From Sperchopsis tessellata (Eukaryota > Arthropoda > Insecta > Coleoptera > Hydrophilidae), in the NCBI GenBank assembly GCA_033557685.1, contig JAWQRN010000112.1, positions 1 through 38,232 on the forward strand: 38,232 nt of DNA. The letters are read 5' to 3'. The notes under the pieces are model-generated. The model saw nothing but the letters and a program-made list of their open reading frames with translations, was not told the DNA's origin and searched no databases. Shown here in pieces: positions 24,701 to 36,700 of this stretch. Numbering within the stretch: position 1 is the first letter of the stretch; each line of letters starts with the position of its first letter. Made by a program: the position numbers and the translations under genes.

Positions 24701-27700
24701 TAATTGTATATTTAATCTACACAAAATGTCCAATTTCTTATATGTATTTTAATTTGATGCTTCCTTAGCACACATGATCGTTTATTTTAGAAATTTGATT
24801 AAATTAAACATATATCGATAAATATAGAAACATGCCGAAATAAAGTGGACACCATGTTTCTGTCATTAAGACTTTATCAGCCCTGCTTTGTTTAGTTATT
24901 TATTGGTTTGCTTTCTTTTGAATTTGGGGGCAATTTATAATGAAGAACTTAGAAAATTATATATTTTTTTAATTGTATCTTCTCATAGAACTTAATAAAA
25001 ATGAACAGTAAATTAAAGAAAATATTTTTACCATAAAAGTGAAAAATATATCACTGTGTTATACAATATAAACATAATACACTAAAAACATTTATTGGCT
25101 TATATATTATTCAACATCATCATCTTTGGCTCTACAACCCAGGTTGGGTCCTGGCCTGTTCCAAGATCAGCTTCCATTCCTTCCTATCCTTTGCTTTGGC
25201 CTTCCTGACTCTAAGGGTTTTCGATTCTCTTCCATTGGACCTTTAATTCTGAATCTAGGCCTTCCTCGCGTTCAAGTTCAAGCTGGCGTTTGGTGGAATA
25301 TTTGCTTTGGGGGGTCCGTGACGTCCATCCTTTCTAGATGGCCAAACCATCTTAATCTGATAATTTTGACGGATCGGGTTACATCACTTTAATTTTAAGC
25401 ATTAACTTACTGTTTGTTAAAGTAGCAAATTTTTTAGTGAATGTCCTGAAGAAGACGTAAATGAATACTCCGAATTTAACTCATCTGCGGACACCAATAA
25501 TACAAGTTTGCTTCAACCTATGCCATCTCTAAACTATCCTACATCTAATTACATCAAGCATAGGGGAGATATAGAAGGACATACCGCAAGATCTGTACCA
25601 TCACCACATATTTCAAAAACGCCAGATAGAAGTATGAGAAGTTCTTCTGTCGCTACACCCATCCATCATCATAGGGAAAGACCAACAACTAACTCAGAAC
25701 AAGATGCCCAGAACAAAACTCATGTACGATGATTTTCCTAGAGCCTTCTTATAATTTAACGTACTAAAATTATGTTTTGCTTTTAATGTAATGAATAATT
25801 GTTTCTTATCTTAGGCGCAGAAGAAGTTAGAGTTGATTCGTAGCGTATGTGATTCGATGTTGGCCGCCAACAATAATCAAGATGTAAATGTCCAGCAATT
25901 ACGAAACAATCTTACACCATCACCACTTTATTCAGAACCAAGACAGTATGGAACTCCGAATTCCCAGTTACGTAATGTATTGAGCACTGTTAGTGCTGTT
26001 CCAGAACCAGCATGGATACCACCAACAGTCCCACCATATCCAGCTCCAGACATGACTAATTATCAAAATTTTCTAGCTACAAATACCCTACAAACACAGG
26101 CATTTATGTTAAACACATTGAATCAATGCTGTCAGATGATGTGGTTGCAGCAAAGAGAATTAGCATCTCTCCGAAATACTGTCTCAGTTGTAAGTATTGT
26201 TCCTATATAATATTTGTCATGTAAACATAAACTCAAGAACTGGATATTGTAGATATAGGGGTGTCTAATCAAAATATAAATTGATTTTGCTTGAATCTAT
26301 AATTTAAATTAAATTTAGTTTACTCGTATCCATCGATTATGAAGTAAAATAATTTACCTGCATGATAGCGAAAAATGTTAGTGTTTTCCGCCTTCATGCT
26401 AACATTTACACTTCACATAAAATCAGTTGTCTGTTAAGTTTTCTTGAAGTAGAGGTTAGATAGACATTTTCGTGTAGCAATGCAAATAAATTTTTTTGTT
26501 CATAATTTTTTATCATCAATCAAATACTCAATAAACTAATATAAGGTACATAGGTAATACTATAATCAATATGGAATAAGTGCTTTCTGGATATTAAAAA
26601 AATATATACAAATTTTTGAATCTGAATTTGTGGTGGGATTTGGATCTGCCTAGGAATTTGCTGTCATTTTTAACACATTGATGAATTGGACGAATTTGTG
26701 TGGGGAGGACCTTGTTGCACTGACAATTGGTCGAAGAGCTGCCATAAGTAGACCATATAGGCAGGGATGCGAGATTCATGGGGAATGTTTTTTTGCACTT
26801 TTAGACCAAGGTTAGATCTTTTAATGACATTCGACACCAATTTCTCTTATATATGTAGGATTGGAAGTAAGACTTATATTGTTTCCTGGTGTTTACACCT
26901 TACACCCTATTTACAAAACAATTTTGATAATAAAGCAAAATCTTATCTATAACTATTGAAATTTAGATATGAGCTTAAGGGAAAAGTCTAGATTTGTTCA
27001 GGTGGTTTTTATATCAATTGTTATTATTTATTAGTGTTTGTCTATAGCTCATGTTTTCTATTTACAGATGTTGGAGAGGTTTCCAATGGATCAAAGTGCT
27101 GCACCATCGTACATAAACACAAATCCACTATATAATCCTAGTACAAATGTACCTGATGCTCGTCCCCATCCCCAAGTTAGACTTTCCAACAATTCAGCTC
27201 AGTCCAAGTCTAATCAAGTTTCATCAGCGACTTCTCTGCCTAACCTAAGCCACATGCAAGTCTCACATACTAACATGGAGTCCGCTTGCGCAAATAATCT
27301 CCAGAATGCTCGTGTTATTGAAAGTAACTTGAATAATACTGTGGTCCACAATCACCAGAACGAAATTGGTGACCATGTAAATAACATGCATAACATGAAT
27401 CAGTCTTTACCATCACAGATTTGGAATGGCCAAGCTCTCAATAATCAAGTTGCTCCAGGAAACCGGGCTAACAATTATTGGGACAACTTTCGCAGGTAAT
27501 GTTATCTTTGAATTTTTTTGTTTGTTTTTTAGATTTTATTTAGTTTTATGTGTTTTTGTTTAATTTGTTAAAACTTATTTCCTTATTTTATCCTTCTCCA
27601 CATACATTAAACACTATTGAACGAATACTACTTATTTTTGTTATTCAGGTAAGAATTTTTATCAATACATTTTATTTGCATGATCTTATGCTGCCGTCTT

Positions 27701-30700
27701 GTCTTGTTTGATTGTTGTAAACTTGGATACCACCCATTTTATGTATAAGATGTTCTTTTCATTGAAACAGTGCGTACCTGCACTTTATTTAATTTACTAG
27801 TTCGGTGGAAAACTTGATATTTACAATAAGAACCATTCTTAGTATGAATATTAGATCAATTCCAATAAAAATATTTCCGCCCTTTCCGCTAAACACCTGT
27901 GCTTATTATCTCAACAGTTTGGATTTCTTCGACTGTTTGGTCATGACACCTGGTCAAACTTTTGCACTGTCGTGGTATCTTATATCTTATATTTGACAGA
28001 TCAAAAGGAAATTATTCAGGCATGTGAGGATATACCAAACACAGGGAGAATCAATGGTGGAGTAGACCAAAAATCTCTCCTTGACTCCCTTTTATTTAGA
28101 ATCCATATATGGCATACCAGCAATTATGGATAGGCACATAATGCGATTAGTAGACGACACAATATTGATGGTTGAGTAAATGGTTATTCAACAACTAAAG
28201 AATAAAATTGAACAAACTCTGCATCAGGCTTCATCTCTGTATCCTGCTTTATCAGGAAAAAGCAGCCGTAATGAACTTTACCTATTAAAGGGTGTGAGGG
28301 GCTAAGATTCTGAGCACTTGCAGTTTTATTGGTCTAACCCTCGATTCTCGACTTATGTATGGACTTTATTTTGAGCTTCTGGCTGTTTCATTTTCTCAAG
28401 CCACTTATACATTAAGAAGACTGAAATAAATCTTAAATATTGATGCAGCAATAGTTGCATATGGATATTTATTTATTTAAGCTACACCTTTTAATATTTA
28501 AAAGAAGGGACACAATCTCGCAAGGTATCACAGCATATAAGACAAAATTTAATACATTACAATAATAAACAATACTAAACAATACTACAGCTGGGTAAAA
28601 TGTGGTATTGAGAAATGTCAACTGTAGCTGATATGTGATTAAAATCCTGCACTTCTTGAAGAAAAAAGACTGATACTTGAATTGGACATTGGCAAAGAAA
28701 TCGGGCACTGCAATCTTCTTGTCACTACAGGTACATCCACCAACACAAATATAATCTTTCTTAGCAATTTTTTTTTACTTTAAAAAATACATCCTAAATC
28801 TATTATAAATCGACTATTCACTACTCAGTCTCATATGAAGTTCCACTTTTCTCGTAAACTCACTAAAAGTTTTGCAGTCCTTAATATCACAAGGTAGCAG
28901 CTTGTTATTCTCTTTAAGTCCCCTGGAAAAGAATGCATTCCATGCCCTACTACTGCGAATGACAAAACAAGACTCTTCGTCTCAGAGGAGTCATGGCCTT
29001 TGAAGCAAATGACAATCTTCATTTGAGTTAACCTCCCTAAAAATCTTACCATTAGCGAACATCAGCACCCTATAGGACTCCACAAGGCAAATAATTCATA
29101 ATCTGAAGAAATATTAAAGGATGAAGAACCAAAAACTAAAAAGTATGAAGTGTAACCAAAGAATTAAAACCTTTAATTTACATGGAAGAATCTGGAACAT
29201 TAACCTGTTAGGGCACAAATATAAGGTACTTCCAGACTTAACAGGATTACCTTTGTCCCAGAATAATAGGTGACACATGGTATAGGTGTGGCATCACAAG
29301 TTATAATGGATAAACAATCCGTAGCATCCTATCTATTATCATGTACCGATGCCAACACAGACACATGTGGTACTCACTCTGATCCAGATTGTACTATCAT
29401 GAAAATGTCCTGTTTCTTAGCTGATAAGATCCGAATAGTTGATGGTGTTTCTTATGTTGATTTATGGACATATGAATAAACATCTGTTGTTGCTACTTGT
29501 GATGTCAAAAGTAAGCACGTGGTTTAACCTGCAATTGAGAATTTTACTACTTTGACAATTTATTTCTCTGCTATTACAGATTATAGACACCTGTTGTTGT
29601 TTTCACCAGATTATTAAGGTTTGAAGCATTTAATCAAATTAAATAAGAATTTTCATGCATAAAAATTATTTGAGATCAAGTCACGTGGAATGAAGACATG
29701 TTAAAGAAAATGCTCGAAAGTTATTGTTAAAAAAACTACCAGCTATCCCTCTAGGTTATATTCTAAGCCCAAAATGTACTCCATAGCCATAGATAACTAA
29801 AATATTCAAATATTTACGTAGAAAATTTAAATTTACTTGATCTAATATTTCATATCCATTATAGTTGGGAATATCAAGAAATTGAGTATACGTTGGGAAA
29901 TTGCACAATATTGCTGCATAATGCCATTTTACGTTGGCACACAAAGTGTATGATCTATTAGAAGCCTCATAAATACTTCTTGCTGTTTGATCTGATGTAT
30001 ATATTATTGTTTAAATTAAAAGTTTGACATGGCAATTGACCTAAATTAGTGCTATATATAAATCTACATATACTTGTTCTGTTTCTCATTTCCAGTTACT
30101 CCAGACAAAATTTATTATCCACAAAAAGTAACGATGTCTTACAGAACGTATCATCGGACAGTAGATCTCAAAATACATTAGAAAGATCGAATAGTTATAC
30201 TCTACCTTCAGCATCTATACCGAAACGAAACACCGAACACCACGACTCTGGAAATGCTTCCATTGAGAATACTCCTCGAAGAAAAGCATGCTTTAAAACT
30301 ATAAGAGCATCTTCTGGGGAAACAATTGATATTGTGCACAATATACCTCCTGATGTTTTGAATGTAAACCAAACACAGAAAAGTAACGAAAATCACGACT
30401 TATTTGAAATTCCTATAGGTATTATAAATGAAGAAACTCTCTCAGGAGGGGAAGCATCCACATCACACCAGTCATTAGCGAATAGCTGTAGACATAACCC
30501 ATCTCAACCTCCCAATATGAATTTGCATCACGAGCAGTCTCGTAAGGAAATGTACAATTATAGGCAAAATAGGTATCGAAATTTATGGCAAAATAACCAA
30601 GATGAACAAAGGTAATATTGATTAAGAGAATTTAGAGTTTTTATATTCATAATTAAATTTATTTTTAGGACAATGCAATCTTTATACACAATGGAATTAA

Positions 30701-33700
30701 GGGAAAATATTTTTAAAGGTGTAGCAAATTTGATTGCCGCTAATGAAGAAAGACCGTACTTTTTAATTCAGTTACTTAGGGGACTACAGAAAGTGAGATC
30801 TGATCATATGAGGTGCCGGACATTACAGTCTCTTCAATCATTATTTTCAAATACAGAGGAGCCATTAGATTTACGCCTGGTATGAAGATATTTTTTTTTT
30901 TTTTTTTTAATCGTGTGCTATGTACATGATCACTAAAATTAAATAATAATTACGAAAGTTTTTAGTAGGAAATAGATGGTTATAACAAGAGGACATATGT
31001 ACCAATGATATTTATATTGACAAATTGTGAGTCATATAGGAAGCCAGACATTTAAATTGAGTTCTGCTACATTTAATTGCTGTTCAAAAGATTTTTACAG
31101 TGATAAGTTTCTTCAAATCTTAATCGAATATTGTATTTATTTTTCTAATGCTCTTAATACCTGTTACAGTTCTAATTTTTGTAAAGTTTGTATTTTTTTC
31201 GGCAAAAATAGTTCCAAAAAAAATTTGATATCCTCATCAGAGTGAAGGTTTTACCATTCAAAGCTTTTTGCAAAGAACGAAACAAATGTTAGTCTGATAG
31301 TGCCATGTCTCGTAAATATGGTGGATGTGGAAACACAGCCCATCCAAAATGCAATAATTTTTGACGAGTAACAAAACGTATATGGTTTAGCTTTATCATG
31401 GTGAAACACAACACCTTTGCGTTCCACCGATTCTGGTCGCTTCTGTTTGATGGCATCATTTAATTTATCTAGTTGAAAACAGTTCAAAATACACAATACC
31501 TATGAAATTCTGACAGCATAACCTTCCTTTGATGAATATTTGTTTATGAAATACTTTGAGCAGATTTATCACTCTTGCTTCACAATCTTTTTCGTTCAAC
31601 GTTGTTGTAGATGAACCATTTTTCATTGCCTGTTATCATTTATTTCTAAACTGGGTCGTTTACTTCATTTTTCAAGAGAGAATCGCAGATGTCAATGTCC
31701 TTAGTGAGATAAATTTTGCTGAGTTCATGTGGTACCCAAATATCGAGCTTACTAACATATCCAAGTTATTTTAAATGGTTTTCTACACTCGATTTTGATA
31801 TGTTAAGAATCTCAACCATCTCTCTTGTCTTTAAGAGCCGTTTTGATTCAATCCTTTATTCTGTCATGATCAACTTCGATTGGGCTTCCTGAGCATGCAC
31901 ATCTTTAACATCAAAATATCCAAACCAAAATGTAACAAACCAATTCTGACACTGCTGAAGTTTTAAGGTATCTTCATAATACACAACACATAAGTTTTCA
32001 TGAGCTTGCACAGCATTTTTTCCTTTTTGGAAGTAATACAGCACAATATGACAAAAATGTTCCGCTTGATTTTCCATTTTCAAATCGATAGCAAACAATT
32101 GTTAACGAAATCGTGCACTTTCTTATTCGAAAATTTCTTTGCACTATCAGCTGTCATATTACGTAATGAATTATCAGTTTAGAATGAAGTTAGTTGCATT
32201 TCAAAACATGTATATTTATCTATTAGAAAAATATGGAATTACTTTTTGCACAACCCGACAGTATCTGGTTATTTTAGGATGCGTGTATATACATTGGAAC
32301 AGATGAAATATTGCACATTTAAACTTAGAACTTACAATTAAACATGAAAGTTTTTGTAAAATTAGGTTTTTTTGTCTTTATCATTACATTACTTTAATTT
32401 TTCTAGAAATTAAATTGACCAGATGAATATCAATTCTATTGTAATCCGCAGCATTTTCAACTCATATACAGAATCAGAAAGTGAACTTGAGTCCATTCGT
32501 TGAAGTAACATCACTAGCCTTGAAACTGTCCCTTCCAAAAAGGCATGATATCAGCATTTTTGGACTCTATACACAGTGTGTTCACCAGATAAATTTATGT
32601 CTGTCAACCTGAAAAAATTTCCATGCGCTGGCCCTGATACTAGATATGGAAAAATTGCAAGGATAGCCTAATCTGTGTTTAAACACAACAACAAAAATCT
32701 TCTATGAAATTTTCACTGTTTCACGTAATTTTCACAGCATAAGCAATTCTATTTTGTAAATTTAGTTTCTACTAAAATAATGGATAACAAAACTAGTATC
32801 AATAGACACAGATTTACGGGGGTCCTCGACTTACGACGGGGTTATGTTCTAATGGCCCATCGCAAGTCGAATAGGATATAATAAAACAAATGCAATAATA
32901 TTGCAAATAAACTTTAATTATACTAATATCTTATTATAATAACTGATTAAATAGAAGGAAACCACCATGCATAATATAAAATAATCGATGCGAGCCGGCA
33001 CTGCATAAGCTAGACAAAACAAAAAGTACGGTGAACTCAATTCTTACCACAAGTGCTAATTGCCATAGCAGGTTGTCATATGGATTGTCGCTATAGGGTG
33101 TATCTAGTCATCTAAACCATAAAGATAAAGACCTTTTCAGGCAGCTATATATACTTCGCCATATTACAGCATATCCATACCTTTAACACAAGAGCCAAGG
33201 GGCAGCATCAGATCAGCAGTTAACTATTGGGACTGTAAATTCATAGAGTTCCTGAAGAGAGGTAGGACAAAAATTTAAAAAATAAACTCGAGTTTTCTTA
33301 ATGTTTTATAATGTAATTTAATTTGTAGTTTTTTTATGGGTCTATGTATATCATTATGATGTTGATAAGATAGAGTACAAGATTATTATTATAAGTTATA
33401 GCAAAACAAAACAATTAAAGTTATATATATATTTCTTACAACAAATCATAAAATACAAGGTTGACATAAATTAGAGCATTAAAATTACAAATTTCGTTTG
33501 AAACTCTATTAATTCTTTGAAATAAATATTCAAGAATGTTTATTTCAACATTGTACCCAAGTTGTTTTTAATATCTCCAAATCCTAAAGATTCAAGTTTG
33601 GAGACTTTGGGAGGTCATACGATACATCCTCCACGTCCAATTTGTCTATCTCCAAAATTTGCATATTCTAAAATTATACAATGAAAACAAATAAAGACAG

Positions 33701-36700
33701 AGAAATTTAATGTATTTATTTTATTTTAGGAACAAGAAACAGAAGCTCTTTACTCAGATTACCGTGAAGTATTATCTAGATTATGGCCACAGTCTCCCAA
33801 AAATTGTGGGGCTAATGGGAATGTAAGTATTCTGTTTATAATCATTTTTGGCATTGTGAAATACCAGCGAACAAACTTTTTTATTTAACGTCGGCCTATT
33901 TCCCCTAATATGGCCAATCACAGATGCCAGGGATTAGGCTCCCTCACCTGGGAATTTTGCCACATTCAGTGTTCCACCTGGAATTGGGGTCTTTTACGTG
34001 CACGTGGTTCTGGCACCTACAAAACACGGGACCCACCGTTTTAAGTCCCTCCCGGAAAACGAGCACTACAAAGACTTTTCCCTAATCACAAAAAGCCAAC
34101 TGCCTCTGGGACTCGAACCCTAGACCCCACGCTTAGTAGCCTAGTACTTAGCTATGAGCTACAAAACGGCTAGCCAACAAACTTACTTGGTTCTAAAGCG
34201 GTCCTACATATTTTCTATAATATTTTCAACATCAAAAACATTTGGCTCAAAATATTTGTTTCACTTATTCTAATATTACTTTTTCAAGTGAAACAATATG
34301 TCAATCGAAAAACATCTGTATTATTAGAAACTCTGGATACTGATCTATGTAAATTTTGTAATTATAGTAAGTTTTTAATCAATTTGTATTTAAAAATTAG
34401 ACATAAAAGAGGGTGAAATTCCAGAAAAGATACAATAATTGTCTACAAATTATTTAATAATAATAAATTTCTTTGTCTACCGGTTCAAGGCATCATGTCT
34501 CGTCTTTAGGACACACTAGTAATAAAGACAATAAAATCAATTAACACTAAAATAAACGACACTTGGGAAAATGTATTGGGCCGAAATTCATGTTGTATAA
34601 ATCTTGACGATATGAATTTCAGCCCGATTCATTTTCCCGCATGTCCTTTGTTTTAGTGTTTATTGATTTTATTGTCTTTGTTACTAGTTTCTCCTGCAGA
34701 TGAGGCGTGATACCTCGAATCCGGTAGACAAAGAAATTTATTATTATTAAATAATTTTTAGACAATTGTTGTTTCTTTTCTAGAATTTCATCCCCTTTTA
34801 TGTGTAATATGGAACACCCCTACTCCTCATCAATATATTCATTAAAAATTAGGAAGTTGCCGCACAATTTTCTTAACTGTAATTAACTTGTTCAATTTAG
34901 CCATATAATAATTAAATTAATAATCTAGTTTATTTTTGGTTGATTGTTTTTTCTATATTTTATACGTAAAAATCATACTCTGCTTAAAAAATCCAAATCA
35001 TTAATTCTGTGTTTTAGGAATCTTCAACTATCAATGCCGTAGATATCGATTACATGTTATCAGAAGTATTATTATTTTTGAATGCCAATGGCGAGGAAAC
35101 TTTCCAATTTGACTTTGTCGATGTGATAAGAGATCTTTTAGTTCAATCTAGGATGTCAACAATACCCAAGGATGATATTGTGCTACGATATTTTACGAGT
35201 TTGCTGGAATGCTCAGTGGGAGGCTATAGGGGAAAGCTGTAAGTATTAACTAAAATTTGTTGACTTCACAATAAGCATCAAATCTGGCAATTAACAGTCT
35301 CTATCACATTAAATAACTAATTAAACTGTAGGACTAAAGTGAATTATTGTAAAACTGCCTGGAAAGACAGGTCCCATATTTATTTGCTTATCAAATCTAT
35401 ATGGCCTGTCCAATTCATTAATGAAAATGTAAGAGAGTACGTATAGGTATAATATATATATCAAGTACAATGAATCTAAAAATGTGGAAACATAATTGTC
35501 TCACAAATAAAGTCAATAGTTACTTTACACAAACAAAGGCTCATCTCAGACTGTTATTTAGGAACTCCAAAATAACATAAAAGCACCTTCTTCCAAAGTT
35601 CATTTTATTATACTGGAGAATAGATGCAATAATTGACCCTTCAATTCTTCTGGTGACTAGCCCTGGGAATTATTTTCTTATTAATAGAAACTCGATTTTT
35701 GATGAATCGATGACTTATTATTTGATTAATAGATGATCGATTATTTGATTCAAAATATGAATGTTTATGTACTCACCAAACAAAACAAAATTTCAGAAAA
35801 CACTTTAATGTAATTATATTACTGCACAGAATACAATTACAATGCTGTGGTTTACAGGAATTTTCAATTTAGGCTAAATATACACATCTACTTTAAAAAA
35901 AAGTTACTAGCTTTTCTAGGGACGATATAATAACTGTCATCCATAATGTAACACACATAATATTTGTATCTGTTATGTCTCAAAAAGCAAACCGATCCTT
36001 TTTATGTTGTAAATATCTGCAATTGTGAAGGTTTTAACTATCACTCATTCACTGGTGTTATTTCTTATGTACAGTGTATGTACATGTATCATAGGTTTCG
36101 TTTAAATTCTATAAACAAGTTAAACATAAATAGGAAATTTAAGTTCCTAGATCAATTTGAAACTTCTAAACAAGTCATATTCGAAGTTCAAATGTTAATA
36201 TAAATTACACGTAACTACTACAAATATAGAGACAATAAAAGCAATAGTTTTCAACAAATGAGTTTATTTACATAAAAATTACAGTACATTCTAGCTGTTA
36301 TAATTCCATGAAAATATTAGACCACTATTACTATTATTATATTTCAAAACAGAATTTCTTCTTTGTGGAACAAGTAAAGGCCAATTGATTATGTAGTATT
36401 TATGATTTATTTACTTTGCATACATAAAATACATATGTCTAAATATATACATGTAAACAATAAAAAAATAAATCAATTTCAAATTTTCGTTTTGTAAATA
36501 ATCAAAATTATCGATTAATTGATTATTTGATTGTCGATATTTTCGATTAATCAACATAAGCAGTCATCTTTTTTCGATGCGTATTTGATTTCTGTATTTA
36601 ATATATTGACTTGGACGGTTTACTCGATATTTGATTTAATCAAATATCAAAATAATACATAAGCAATCATCGTTAATTTGATTAATCAATTATCGATTAT

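Larger units (their letters stand above)
24136..25437 (+). other. PCM1: PCM1 intron 7 (1.3 kb)
   Basis: It holds two copies of dispersed repeat family A (24230-24310 and 24786-24905) and an antisense LINE 3' end (25112-25392). The rest is AT-rich and featureless. It ends TTTTTTAG at 25437. Confidence 0.8.
27496..30095 (+). other. PCM1: PCM1 intron 10 (2.6 kb)
   Basis: It holds a sense RT fragment (about 28010-28440) immediately followed by an antisense LINE 3' part (about 28470-29060). The stretch 29220-29520 is less AT-rich and open for 69 codons on the plus strand (29270-29479) without any family I recognise. The rest shows nothing. The acceptor is CATTTCCAG at 30095. Confidence 0.75.
30880..33729 (+). 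other. PCM1: PCM1 intron 12 (2.85 kb)
   Basis: It holds a T18 tract beside the donor, a mariner relic (about 31110-32260), a palindromic-family piece (32503-32578) and a pogo-like terminus (32822 onward). Between 33250 and 33729 it is AT-rich without recognisable content. It ends TTATTTTAG. Confidence 0.8.
33823..35017 (+). other. PCM1: PCM1 intron 13 (1.2 kb)
   Basis: Two delimited repeats occupy over half the intron: a tRNA-derived SINE (33879-34175) and a foldback element (34396-34808). The remaining sequence is AT-rich and unremarkable. It ends GTTTTAG at 35017. Confidence 0.85.

Noticed and set aside
28469..28708. 79-codon minus-strand frame as a membrane protein
   Set aside because: It lies in the presumed 3' UTR of an antisense LINE fragment; the hydrophobic composition comes from AT-rich sequence.
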